A stretch of DNA of 14,889 nt, from positions 1-14,889 of the forward strand of contig JAEZCV010000147.1 in NCBI GenBank assembly GCA_023429985.1, read 5' to 3'. The stretch comes from Bacteroidota bacterium. Lineage in GTDB: Bacteria; Bacteroidota; Bacteroidia; Chitinophagales; Chitinophagaceae. Below, piece after piece: positions 1 to 6,672 of this stretch (position 1 is its first letter; each line of letters begins with the position of its first letter). A model generated the notes under the pieces. The model was not told where the DNA came from. It ran no database searches and saw only the letters and a program-made list of their open reading frames with translations. A program made the translations under genes and the position numbers.

Positions 1-90
1 GGCTTAGGGTTTAAAAAAATAGCTTCCCTTCAAGCCCACATTGATCTACAGCGGAAAATTTTTGCTTTTTGAATTTTTACCGGACAGCAG

Positions 91-132
91 TGAATGGTGA
101 ATAGTGAATGGTGAGTAGTGAGTGGTGAACCT
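91..132 (+). repeat. Heptamer tandem array, left copy (TGAATGG-like)
   Basis: Six consecutive 7-nt units are visible: TGAATGG, TGAATAG, TGAATGG, TGAGTAG, TGAGTGG, TGAACCT. The same heptamer family appears inverted at 340-381, so the two arrays face each other across about 207 bases. No coding function is apparent. The surrounding stretch 1-377 has no supported gene: 1-90 is AT-rich with nothing recognisable apart from a short GGCTTAGGGTTTA at the extreme left edge, 133-339 holds a hairpin and the groEL terminator. Confidence 0.85.
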
Positions 133-163
133 GCGGTGAAGGCAGGTACATTTATACTATACA

Positions 164-218
164 ATGGTAAAAGGATAGTAGGAGCTGAAGGCTTCAGGTC
201 CTACGATCCTTTTACTAT
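164..218. repeat. Long near-perfect inverted repeat (hairpin)
   Basis: The core arms 167-189 and 193-215 are 23 nt each and complementary except for two single mismatches (177/205 and 184/198), with a 3-nt loop at 190-192. The stem extends outwards by a G-T, a T-A and an A-T pair to 164/218. One arm begins GTAAAAGGAT and the other ends ATCCTTTTAC. There is no long T-run directly after it on either strand, so it is not an obvious intrinsic terminator. It lies between the two inverted heptamer arrays, so the whole 91-381 stretch has a nested palindromic layout. Function unknown. Confidence 0.8.
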
Positions 219-305
219 GCTTTTACTATCCTACTCCTTTCTTAGTACTACCTTACTGAAATCCAAATACAATCCTATCACTAATTTTCTAATAACATCA
301 TAACT

Positions 306-357
306 AAAAAAAATGGTGAATAATGAATGACTCTTTTGACCATTCACCATTCACCAT
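306..357 (-). terminator. Intrinsic terminator of groEL, built from heptamer repeats
   Basis: Read on the minus strand, downstream of the groEL stop, the arm at 357-341 pairs with 329-313 over 17 positions. Fifteen are Watson-Crick pairs and two are G-U wobbles; the loop is 11 nt (340-330). The stem is followed by an eight-T run at 313-306. This is the classic stem plus U-tract arrangement. The 5' arm is made of units of the heptamer array at 340-381, so the repeat itself provides the terminator stem. Confidence 0.75.
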
Positions 358-381
358 TCACTATTCACTACTCACCACTAA
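340..381 (-). repeat. Heptamer tandem array, right copy abutting the groEL stop
   Basis: On the plus strand the units are CCATTCA three times, then CTATTCA, CTACTCA, CCACTAA: the reverse complement of the left array's TGAATGG/TGAATAG/TGAGTAG family. The groEL stop codon (TAG on the minus strand, 380-378) falls inside the terminal unit, so the array begins exactly where groEL ends. In the groEL reading direction every complete unit after the stop starts with TGA at 7-nt spacing, giving stops in all three frames. Heptameric tandem repeats in intergenic DNA are known from filamentous cyanobacteria (STRR sequences); relation to those is not implied. Confidence 0.85.
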
Positions 382-2015
382 TAATCCATTCCACCCATGC
401 CCGGCATTCCTGCAGGTGCAGCAGCAGCGGATTTAGGTTCCGGCTTGTCGGCAACAACACATTCTGTTGTTAACAACATACCCGCAATAGAAGCGGCATT
501 TTCCAGTGCAATTCGGCTTACTTTAGTTGGATCGATAACACCAGCAGCAATAAGGTTTTCATACTCCTCGGTGCGTGCATTGAAACCATAATCACCTTTT
601 CCTTCACGAACCTTGTTCACTACAACACTTCCTTCAATACCGCAGTTTTCAACGATCTGGCGAAGTGGCTCTTCCAGTGAACGGCGTATGATCTGAACGC
701 CTGTTTTTTCATCAATGTTCAGTGTTTCAATTTTATCTAAAGATTCGATAGCGCGTACATAAGCAACACCACCACCAGGAACAATTCCTTCTTCAACAGC
801 AGCTCTTGTTGCATGCAATGCATCGTCAACGCGATCTTTCTTTTCTTTCATTTCAACCTCAGTGGCAGCACCAACATTCAGTACAGCAACACCACCGCTT
901 AATTTAGCAAGGCGCTCCTGTAGTTTTTCGCGATCGTAATCGGAAGTTGTGTTTTCAATCTGAGATTTGATCTGGTTTATACGTGCATTGATATCTTCCT
1001 TCTCTCCTTTACCACCAACAACAGTTGTATTGTCTTTATCAATAACAACTCTTTCAGCTTTACCAAGGTAAGTAAGGTCAGCATTCTCCAATTTATATCC
1101 CTGCTCTTCGGAGATCACGATACCTTTTGTAAGGATGGCAATATCCTGAAGCATTTCTTTCCTGCGATCGCCAAAGCCGGGAGCTTTCACTGCAGCCACG
1201 CGCAAGGTTCCGCGTAATTTATTTACCACAAGTGTTGCCAGGGCTTCGCCTTCCAGGTCTTCTGCAATAATCAGCAATGGAGCGCCCTGCTGTGCTACTT
1301 TTTCAAGTATGTGCAGGATATCTTTCATGCTGCTGATCTTTTTGTCGTAGATCAGAATAAATGGATTTTCCAGTTCAGCATGCATTTTCTCGCTGTTGGT
1401 AACAAAGTAAGGAGAAATGTAACCGCGATCGAACTGCATACCTTCCACTACATCAACAGTAGTTTCAATTCCTTTGGCTTCTTCAATAGTGATCACACCA
1501 TCTTTAGAAACTTTTTCCATTGCTTCGGCAATCAGCTTACCAATTTCAGAATCATTATTAGCTGAAATGGTAGCCACCTGCTCGATCTTCCTGTTATCGT
1601 TTCCAACAGTTTGCGACTGAGAACGAAGGTTTTCAACAACAGATTTTACAGCTTTGTCAATACCACGCTTAAGGTCCATTGGGTTGGCACCTGCAGCCAC
1701 GTTCTTCAATCCTTCGGTTATAATTGCCTGTGCAAGAACGGTTGCAGTGGTGGTTCCATCACCAGCAATATCTGCAGTTTTAGAAGCCACTTCTTTTACC
1801 ATTTGAGCGCCCATGTTCTCAATAGCATCTTCCAGTTCAATTTCTTTAGCTACCGTAACACCGTCTTTGGTTACAGCAGGTGATCCGAATTTTTTCTCTA
1901 TCACCACGTTACGGCCTTTTGGCCCGAGGGTTACTTTAACAGCATTGGCTAAAGTATCCACGCCTCTTTTCATTTTATTACGGGCATCAGTTTCGAAAAA
2001 CAGTTGTTTTGCCAT
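378..2015 (-). CDS. groEL: 60 kDa chaperonin GroEL
   Basis: This is the ATP-driven double-ring chaperonin subunit that, with GroES, encloses and refolds cytosolic proteins. The product is 545 residues, the usual family length. Visible landmarks are the N-terminal MAKQLFFETDAR, the nucleotide-binding GDGTTTATV near residues 85-93 (the Asp contacts ATP/Mg), the apical VKAPGFGDRRKEML, the GIVPGGGVAY segment of the second equatorial half, and the Gly-Met-rich tail ending GMPGMGGMDY. I chose the ATG at 2015. The frame stays open 20 codons further upstream, but that extension overlaps groES and does not match the family. It lies 52 nt downstream of groES, almost certainly in one transcript. No Shine-Dalgarno is obvious, as is usual in Bacteroidota. 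Its stop codon lies inside a heptamer repeat that forms its terminator. Confidence 0.99.
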   Translation of the reverse strand: MAKQLFFETDARNKMKRGVDTLANAVKVTLGPKGRNVVIEKKFGSPAVTKDGVTVAKEIELEDAIENMGAQMVKEVASKTADIAGDGTTTATVLAQAIITEGLKNVAAGANPMDLKRGIDKAVKSVVENLRSQSQTVGNDNRKIEQVATISANNDSEIGKLIAEAMEKVSKDGVITIEEAKGIETTVDVVEGMQFDRGYISPYFVTNSEKMHAELENPFILIYDKKISSMKDILHILEKVAQQGAPLLIIAEDLEGEALATLVVNKLRGTLRVAAVKAPGFGDRRKEMLQDIAILTKGIVISEEQGYKLENADLTYLGKAERVVIDKDNTTVVGGKGEKEDINARINQIKSQIENTTSDYDREKLQERLAKLSGGVAVLNVGAATEVEMKEKKDRVDDALHATRAAVEEGIVPGGGVAYVRAIESLDKIETLNIDEKTGVQIIRRSLEEPLRQIVENCGIEGSVVVNKVREGKGDYGFNARTEEYENLIAAGVIDPTKVSRIALENAASIAGMLLTTECVVADKPEPKSAAAAPAGMPGMGGMDY

Positions 2016-2067
2016 ATTTGAAAAATTAAATTTTAAAGAATAAAAATTGTTTGCTGGTAAATCGTTT

Positions 2068-2349
2068 TTAAACAATAGCGAGGATATCGCTTTCTCTCAT
2101 GATCAGGAAATCTTCACCTTCAATTGAGATCTCCGTTCCGGAATATTTGCCGTAAAGCACCAGGTCGCCCTGCTTAACAGTTACGGGTTCATCTTTTTTA
2201 CCAGGACCGGCAGCGATAACAGTTCCACGCTGTGGTTTCTCTTTTGCAGTGTCAGGGATGATAATTCCGCCGGCAGTTTTTTCTTCAGCTGCGGCTGGCT
2301 TCACAATAACTCTGTCGTGTAGAGGGGTAACATTTACTTTGTTAGCCAT
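2068..2349 (-). CDS. groES: 10 kDa co-chaperonin GroES
   Basis: GroES is the heptameric lid that caps GroEL and closes the folding chamber. The 93-residue product matches the normal length. It starts MANKVNVTPLHDRVIVKP, has the mobile loop that binds GroEL (about residues 22-36, EEKTAGGIIIPDTA), the conserved RGTVIAAGPG turn (41-50), GDLVLYGKYSGTEI (61-74) and the terminal ESDILAIV. The ATG at 2349 is preferred over an in-frame one 13 codons upstream, because family members begin with this sequence. It is the first gene of the groES-groEL operon. I saw no CIRCE inverted repeat (TTAGCACTC-N9-GAGTGCTAA) upstream, so HrcA-type control is not supported by this sequence. Confidence 0.99.
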   Translation of the reverse strand: MANKVNVTPLHDRVIVKPAAAEEKTAGGIIIPDTAKEKPQRGTVIAAGPGKKDEPVTVKQGDLVLYGKYSGTEISIEGEDFLIMRESDILAIV

Positions 2350-2389
2350 ACGTTTTATTTTTTTTGGGTTTAAATGAAAAATATTCAAG

Positions 2390-2416
2390 GCCTGCCAATC
2401 CTTTATGCAGGCAGGC
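2390..2416. repeat. GCCTGCC/GGCAGGC hairpin upstream of groES
   Basis: The 7-nt arms at 2390-2396 and 2410-2416 are perfectly complementary around a 13-nt loop. It lies 41-67 bases upstream of the groES start, so it may fall in the 5' untranslated region or the promoter. It shares the CCTGCC/GGCAGG core with hairpins at 129-147 and 2791-2809, which suggests a dispersed family rather than a groES-specific operator. Confidence 0.6.
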
Positions 2417-2537
2417 GAAGGTAGGCGAATTGTGTGCCACCGGAAGTTTTAATGTTAAAATAGCAGGTTTGAGACAGAAAGACCCGGAGTCGGCGGGCAG
2501 GGACTATCAGTTTGGCAGGAGGAGGCTGGGCTTTGAG

Positions 2538-2626
2538 GGTTTAGGAGGTTTAGGAGGTTTAGCAGGTTTAGAAGGCTTAGAAAGTTTAGTATAGGTTTAG
2601 GAGGTTTAGAAAGTTTAGTTGTTTAG
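2538..2626 (+). repeat. 9-nt tandem array (GGTTTAGGA-like), left half of inverted array pair
   Basis: From 2538 the units are GGTTTAGGA twice, GGTTTAGCA, GGTTTAGAA, GGCTTAGAA, AGTTTAGTA; then a 2-base slip; then GGTTTAGGA, GGTTTAGAA, AGTTTAGTT and a terminal GTTTAG. The period is 9 nt with one interruption. The GTTTAG core is the reverse complement of the CTAAAC core in the adjacent array at 2635-2825, so the pair forms a long imperfect palindrome. A frame across the 9-nt units stays open and would encode a Gly-Leu-Gly/Glu repeat, which I regard as spurious. Confidence 0.85.
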
Positions 2627-2634
2627 GCTTACTT

Positions 2635-2825
2635 CTAAACGACTAGACGCCAAACAACTAAACCCCTAAACGACTAAACGCCTAAACGACTAAACTACCA
2701 AACGACTAAACACCTAAACGACTAAACACCCAAACGACTAAACTACTAAACAACTAAACACCTAAACGACTAAACGACTAAACGCCTAAACCTGCCTGCG
2801 GCAGGCAGGCCCTAAACATCTAAAC
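2635..2825 (+). repeat. 8-nt tandem array (TAAACNNC), right half of inverted array pair
   Basis: The unit is (T/C)AAACNNC, mainly TAAACGAC, TAAACGCC, TAAACACC and TAAACTAC. From 2659 to 2786 the register is perfect: 16 consecutive 8-nt units. A short irregular stretch precedes it (2635-2658). After 2790 a 19-nt GC-rich palindrome interrupts it, followed by two more TAAAC cores. The array ends 8 bases before the flotillin stop codon. Read in the flotillin direction, each unit junction gives TAG every 8 nt, closing all three frames. The same unit recurs at 7631-7678. There are no spacers, so it is not a CRISPR. Confidence 0.9.
2791..2809. repeat. Perfect 9-bp-arm GC-rich palindrome inside the 8-nt array
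   Basis: The arms CCTGCCTGC (2791-2799) and GCAGGCAGG (2801-2809) are exact complements around a single central base. Such a stem would be very stable in single-stranded DNA or RNA. It lies 25 bases past the flotillin stop in the sense of transcription, but it is followed there only by TTTAGG, so it lacks a proper U-run. It could stabilise the 3' end or help termination; that is inference. Confidence 0.8.
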
Positions 2826-2833
2826 CATTCCCC

Positions 2834-4417
2834 CTACTGTTCCAGCATCGTAGGCACCGGCGGATCGTCATTTTTTCTTGCAGGCGTTTCTTCTTTTTTA
2901 GCAGGCTGGCCCAGGTAATTGGGCAGGTCCATGCCCGCCATATCAAAAATGTCTTTCAATGGCGGAACGGCCTTATATAATCCGGAAACAAAATTGGCAG
3001 TGGAGCTTTTGCCATCCGTATTCTGGCCGTTTTCCCAAACCGTGATCTTGTCGATCTTAATATTTTTAATGGCCTCAGTTTGCATTCTAACCAGTTCAGG
3101 CAATTTGTCAGATATGAGCAACAGAACAGCATCTTTTGGATTATTGCCTGCAGCTTTCACGATCTGGTCCAAACCTTCGGCCTGTTTGGTAAGGATCTCG
3201 TACATACCTCTTGCTTCGGCTTCGAGTTTGGCATAAATGGCATCGGCTTCACCTTTAGCTTTTTCACGGATCTTTTCAGCTTCCGCCTGTGCTTCAATAA
3301 TGGCTTTTTGCTTTTCTATTTCGGCCGAAACCACAATATTGGCATTTTGCGAAGCCCTGTCTCTTTCCGCACGGGCATCTTCTGCTCTTTTTTCCGCCGT
3401 ATAGGCTTCTTCCAGCGCTTTGGCCGCCTGCACTTTTTCGGCAGCAATGGCACGCCTCATAGCTTCCGCTTCTCTTTCTCTTTTCTCGGCCTCCGAATCT
3501 GCTATCTGAATCTTTGAAAGGTTCTCTCCCTGCACAGCAATGGCATTTGCTTCGGCTGTTTTAATACGGGTATCTCTTTCAGCTTCCACTTTTCCAATGG
3601 ATTCATCGCGATTGGCCGCAGCAATCATTATCTCTTTATCTTTTTCCGCCAGTGCAATCTTTACATCGCGCTCTCTTTGTGTTTCTGCAATTTTCACATC
3701 GCGTTCGCGGTAAGCATCCTGTATACTGATATCTTTTGAACGCTCGGCTTCTGCTTTACCCACTTCACCAATCCTGTCCTGTTCAGCCACACTTTTCTTT
3801 GCTTCGTTGATGGCTTTGGCTGCTGCTTCCTTACCTAATGCTTCTATGTAGCCACTTTCATCTTTAATGTCGGTGATGTTCACGTTAATCAGCTTCAAAC
3901 CAATTTTCTTCAGCTCCATCTCCACGTTGGAAGCAACATTGGAAAGAAATTTATCACGGTTGTTATTGATCTCTTCAATATCCATCATTGCCACCACCAA
4001 ACGCATTTGTCCAAGGATAATATCGTTTGCCAATGAATGAATATCTCCCGATCCTAATCCCAGCAATCTTTCGGCAGCATTTTCCATTACACCGGGTTCG
4101 GTACTGATACCTACGGTAAACTTCGATGGAACATCAACCCGTATATTTTGTTTGCTTAATGCTTTAGTAAGATTCACTTCAATGGACATTGGAGTGAGGT
4201 CCATGAAAGAATAATCCTGTATCACCGGCCAGATAAAAGCGGCACCGCCATGAATACATTTGGCGCTGAGATTTCCTTCGGAATTGCTTCCCACTTTTCC
4301 AAATACCACCAGGATCTTGTCGGATGGACAACGTTTATAACGACTGAACAATCCGAACAGCATTATAAATACGATCAGCGCTGCACCGGCAAGCAAAATG
4401 AGTAAATAACCTTCCAT
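2834..4417 (-). CDS. Flotillin-family SPFH membrane-scaffold protein
   Basis: Flotillins oligomerise on the inner face of the membrane and organise lipid microdomains. The product is 527 residues. An N-terminal hydrophobic anchor (about 3-24) is followed by an SPFH/Band 7 domain (about 28-200, with CIHGGAAFIWPVIQ and VNITDIKDESGYIEALG). Then comes a very long Ala/Glu/Lys/Arg-rich coiled coil (about 195-410) with repeated RERDVKIA blocks at 237-244 and 248-255. The flotillin C-terminal region contains KITVWENG (457-464) and a hydrophobic stretch near 475-500. A Pro/Lys-rich tail follows. It begins 27 nt after the NfeD-like gene and is probably co-transcribed with it. That pairing is well known for flotillins (YqiJ-YqiK in E. 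coli, YuaF-FloT in Bacillus). Its stop is followed within 8 bases by a repeat array. Confidence 0.95.
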   Translation of the reverse strand: MEGYLLILLAGAALIVFIMLFGLFSRYKRCPSDKILVVFGKVGSNSEGNLSAKCIHGGAAFIWPVIQDYSFMDLTPMSIEVNLTKALSKQNIRVDVPSKFTVGISTEPGVMENAAERLLGLGSGDIHSLANDIILGQMRLVVAMMDIEEINNNRDKFLSNVASNVEMELKKIGLKLINVNITDIKDESGYIEALGKEAAAKAINEAKKSVAEQDRIGEVGKAEAERSKDISIQDAYRERDVKIAETQRERDVKIALAEKDKEIMIAAANRDESIGKVEAERDTRIKTAEANAIAVQGENLSKIQIADSEAEKREREAEAMRRAIAAEKVQAAKALEEAYTAEKRAEDARAERDRASQNANIVVSAEIEKQKAIIEAQAEAEKIREKAKGEADAIYAKLEAEARGMYEILTKQAEGLDQIVKAAGNNPKDAVLLLISDKLPELVRMQTEAIKNIKIDKITVWENGQNTDGKSSTANFVSGLYKAVPPLKDIFDMAGMDLPNYLGQPAKKEETPARKNDDPPVPTMLEQ

Positions 4418-4444
4418 TAAAATTTATTTTTTAGTGTTTTTAGA

Positions 4445-5038
4445 TCAGGCAACAACGGGAACCAGTTGGGTAGTTACAAGCAATAGCTGGTTGTTAATAA
4501 CGTTCACAACTTTTATGGGCATTCCGGTGGGAATGTCTTCGGTATCGTCGGTCATGGCATCCAGTTGCACCAGCCTTCCCTGCACCTGGATCTGTATTTT
4601 TCCAATTCCTTTACGGTTACCCGGAACCAGCAAATAGGTTTCTCCAATTTTATTCATTGCATTATGCATTTTCAAACTTCCATCGTGTTTAAGTTTTGAA
4701 GTCTGGCGCATTAGTACAAACAATATTACCACCATTAAAAAACCTGCTAATAAACCAATTGCAATGGAAAGTGCATTTCCAAGTCCTGCCTTATATGCAG
4801 CCAGGCCTGCCCATCCAAACATGGTAAAAAAGGCGATCATGTTTTTAATGGTGAAGAACTGCGTTCCGAAATCACCGCCATCGGAGATATCCGCTTCTGC
4901 CTCGGAATGATCGCCGCCGGTAAATAGAGATATGATGGTTTGAATTATAAAAAGGAATGAAAAGAAAAGTGCAATGCACCATAGAATCAGCTCAAAGCCC
5001 CGAAGTTGCCCCAGCCACTCCAAAAAATCTATAAGCAT
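4445..5038 (-). CDS. NfeD-like membrane protein with C-terminal OB fold (YqiJ/YuaF type)
   Basis: The 197-residue product has three predicted membrane segments (about 15-38, 64-84, 88-111). A short acidic stretch rich in Asp/Glu (43-56) lies between the first two. The C-terminal domain (about 130-192), with IGETYLLVPGNRKGIGKIQI and later GMPIKVVNVINNQLLLV, has the pattern of the NfeD C-terminal OB fold. It lacks the serine-protease domain of long NfeD proteins, so it belongs to the short class that accompanies flotillins. It is the first gene of the unit, with the flotillin following. Its usual role is a membrane partner of the flotillin scaffold; no enzymatic activity is predicted. The start at 5038 sits 16 nt after a possible -7 promoter element. 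Confidence 0.88.
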   Translation of the reverse strand: MLIDFLEWLGQLRGFELILWCIALFFSFLFIIQTIISLFTGGDHSEAEADISDGGDFGTQFFTIKNMIAFFTMFGWAGLAAYKAGLGNALSIAIGLLAGFLMVVILFVLMRQTSKLKHDGSLKMHNAMNKIGETYLLVPGNRKGIGKIQIQVQGRLVQLDAMTDDTEDIPTGMPIKVVNVINNQLLLVTTQLVPVVA

Positions 5039-5054
5039 AAGTTCGGTTTGACTA

Positions 5055-5084
5055 CGAAAATAAAGGTTTTGGTGGCAGATGAAA
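5055..5084 (-). promoter_or_regulatory. Possible Bacteroidota-type promoter for the NfeD-flotillin unit
   Basis: On the minus strand TATTTTCG (5062-5055) matches the -7 consensus TAnnTTTG with one change, and TTTC (5084-5081) lies 18 nt upstream at the place of the -33 TTTG. The start codon follows 16 nt later, giving a short leader. This is a by-eye match with no experimental support. Confidence 0.35.
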
Positions 5085-5193
5085 GGAATGTGAATAAATT
5101 ACCATTTGAAAGCTTTAACCTGTTTTGTACGCCCGTTCAACTGCCAAAACTTCAAAAAAAGCCTAAAGCCTGAATCAATTCCTGCTTCATCCC

Positions 5194-5201
5194 TATCTTC
5201 G
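5194..5201 (+). promoter_or_regulatory. Possible -7 promoter element for nusB
   Basis: TATCTTCG matches the Bacteroidota -7 consensus TAnnTTTG with one change and lies 22 nt before the nusB ATG. The -33 position is not well conserved. It is the best candidate in the 185-nt divergent region 5039-5223, which otherwise holds no recognisable element. Confidence 0.4.
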
Positions 5202-5223
5202 CCCGCTCAAACAGTTCTTAATA

Positions 5224-6156
5224 ATGATAAGCAGAAGGAATATCAGGGTGAAAGTGATGCAAACGATTTATACTTTAAGTACCCGTGAACAGGAAATTAA
5301 AACAGGAGAACCTGTAAAGATCCTACAAACCCATTTCGACCAGTCAAAAGACCTTTTTATTTACCTTACTTATTTTCTTTCCGAGGTGGGAGCATTTGCC
5401 GAAACCTATTCTTACCAGCGTTCCAGCAAACATTTACCCAGCCAGGAAGACCTGAATGTAAATACCAAGATCGCAGGAAATGAAATCCTGTGGAAGATCA
5501 AAGAAGATATCTCTTACCAGCAGGAAATTGGCAAGGCAAAGCCCGAACACATGATTGATAAGGGTCTTATAAAAAAGATTTACCTGCGTTTAACGGAATC
5601 GGAAATTTATAAAAAATATATAGCCAGCCGCGAAAGGCTGCATAAGGACGAAAAGAATATTCTTGAATACATATTCGACGACCTGATGATAGCTAATGAA
5701 GACTTTATCGGTCATCTTGAAGAACATTTTATGAACTGGGATGATGATGCCGATATGGTAATTCATCTTGTTCATGGCATGCTTCAAAAACCAACGCAAC
5801 TTGATTTCAGGGAAGTGATCAGTGCCGACAAATGGATCTTTGCAAAAAACCTTATCAGCACTGTAATGGAAAAGAAGGAACACATTGAAAAACTGATCGT
5901 ACCCAAATTAAAGAACTGGGATGCAGAAAGAATTGCATCGCTGGATATGATCATAATGAAAATGGGTGTTGCTGAATTTTTATATTTTGATACCATTCCT
6001 CCAAAAGTTACCATTAACGAATACATTGATATTGCCAAGGAATACAGTACCGAACAAAGCGGTCAGTTTGTGAATGGTATTCTTGATAATATACATAAGG
6101 AACTGGTGCAGCAGGAAAAACTGCATAAGACCGAGTATAAAAGAAAGACGGTGTAA
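5224..6156 (+). CDS. nusB: Transcription antitermination factor NusB
   Basis: NusB binds boxA RNA together with S10 (NusE) and supports antitermination, chiefly on rRNA operons. The 310-residue protein is about twice as long as the E. coli form, which is typical of Bacteroidota. The N terminus, RRNIRVKVMQTIY (4-16), is the canonical Arg-rich NusB helix that contacts boxA. A long middle insertion (about 25-195) follows. The C-terminal helical core then contains NWDAERIASLDMIIMKMGVAEFLYF (231-255), TINEYIDIAKEYSTEQSGQFVNGILDNI (263-290) and a Lys-rich tail. The start is the ATG at 5224, where the family signature begins. It is the first gene of a plus-strand series leading to the DUF1573 lipoprotein, yajC and coaE, and is divergent from the NfeD-flotillin unit. 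Confidence 0.95.
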   Translation: MISRRNIRVKVMQTIYTLSTREQEIKTGEPVKILQTHFDQSKDLFIYLTYFLSEVGAFAETYSYQRSSKHLPSQEDLNVNTKIAGNEILWKIKEDISYQQEIGKAKPEHMIDKGLIKKIYLRLTESEIYKKYIASRERLHKDEKNILEYIFDDLMIANEDFIGHLEEHFMNWDDDADMVIHLVHGMLQKPTQLDFREVISADKWIFAKNLISTVMEKKEHIEKLIVPKLKNWDAERIASLDMIIMKMGVAEFLYFDTIPPKVTINEYIDIAKEYSTEQSGQFVNGILDNIHKELVQQEKLHKTEYKRKTV

Positions 6157-6175
6157 GCTTAATAATATTTACAAT

Positions 6176-6183
6176 TACATTTG
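6176..6183 (+). promoter_or_regulatory. -7 promoter element before the DUF1573 lipoprotein gene
   Basis: TACATTTG is an exact match to the Bacteroidota -7 consensus TAnnTTTG and lies 19 nt before the start codon, just after nusB ends. The -33 TTTG is not evident at the expected distance. It may give the DUF1573-yajC pair its own transcript besides readthrough from nusB. Confidence 0.45.
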
Positions 6184-6202
6184 CAACCCAAACCAGACAA
6201 AA

Positions 6203-6649
6203 ATGAAGTATTTAGTAATCCTGTTTTTTTCGGCTTTAGCAGTGTCCTGTAATAATTCAGACGAACAGGCAACTGCAAATTCTGACGTTACTGCAGATTC
6301 TTCAAATGCCATGCAGCCTGCTGCTCCTGCATTTGCAAGTATTGAATGGATTGATTCTATGCACCAGGACCTGGGAACCATTAAAAAAGGTCAATCTGTA
6401 GATATTACCTGGAAATTAAGGAACAATGGAACTGTTCCCCTGGTAATTGAAAACGTAGCTGCGGGATGTGGATGTACAGTGGCAGAAAAACCCGAGGCGC
6501 CCATTCAACCTGGCGGAGAAGGCATTATCAAAGGAAGGTTCGACAGCCAGACGCAGAGTGCCGGTGAGCAAAGGAAAAATATCACTGTACAGGCAAATAC
6601 CGAACAAAAGAGTTATACCCTTACATTCAGGGCAGAAGTAAAAGAATAA
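6203..6649 (+). CDS. DUF1573-domain lipoprotein
   Basis: The 148-residue product begins with a short lipoprotein signal peptide (MKYLVILFFSALAVS) ending at Cys16, the likely lipidated residue. Asn-Asn-Ser-Asp-Glu follows, an acidic stretch resembling the lipoprotein export signal of Bacteroidota, so surface exposure is possible. A low-complexity Ala/Ser/Thr linker (about 20-45) leads to the DUF1573 domain (about 46-148), an immunoglobulin-like fold with the hallmark GCGCT at 88-92, a KLRNNGTVPLVI strand before it and a PIQPG turn after it. The precise function of DUF1573 proteins is not established. I chose the ATG at 6203; an upstream in-frame ATG at 6074 lies inside nusB and would bury the signal peptide. 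The yajC gene follows 23 nt later. Confidence 0.9.
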   Translation: MKYLVILFFSALAVSCNNSDEQATANSDVTADSSNAMQPAAPAFASIEWIDSMHQDLGTIKKGQSVDITWKLRNNGTVPLVIENVAAGCGCTVAEKPEAPIQPGGEGIIKGRFDSQTQSAGEQRKNITVQANTEQKSYTLTFRAEVKE

Positions 6650-6672
6650 ATTTTTACAATTCAATTTTAAAT

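Noticed and set aside
118..303. Small plus-strand open frame of 61 codons
   Set aside because: It starts inside the heptamer array and runs through the long hairpin; its composition follows the inverted repeat and it resembles no known protein.
2016..2075. Longer GroEL start adding 20 residues, and a similar 13-residue extension of GroES (2350-2388)
   Set aside because: Both families start at MAKQ and MANK here; the GroEL extension overlaps the end of groES and matches nothing.
2350..2500. CIRCE operator for groESL
   Set aside because: No TTAGCACTC/GAGTGCTAA inverted repeat is present on either strand in this stretch.
2364..2594. Plus-strand open frame of 76 codons ending in Gly-Leu-Gly repeats
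   Set aside because: The repeat protein is just a readout of the 9-nt array, the only period here divisible by three, and the frame is antisense to the groES start.
2635..2825. CRISPR array
   Set aside because: Units are 8 nt in continuous tandem register without spacers, and no cas genes are present.
3080..3517. Phe-rich plus-strand open frame of 145 codons within the flotillin gene
   Set aside because: It is the complement of the Glu/Lys/Ala-rich coiled coil; such codons read as Phe/Leu/Ser on the other strand.
6074..6202. Upstream start for the DUF1573 protein, inside nusB
   Set aside because: It would place 43 unrelated residues before a clear lipoprotein signal peptide and overlap the nusB coding sequence.
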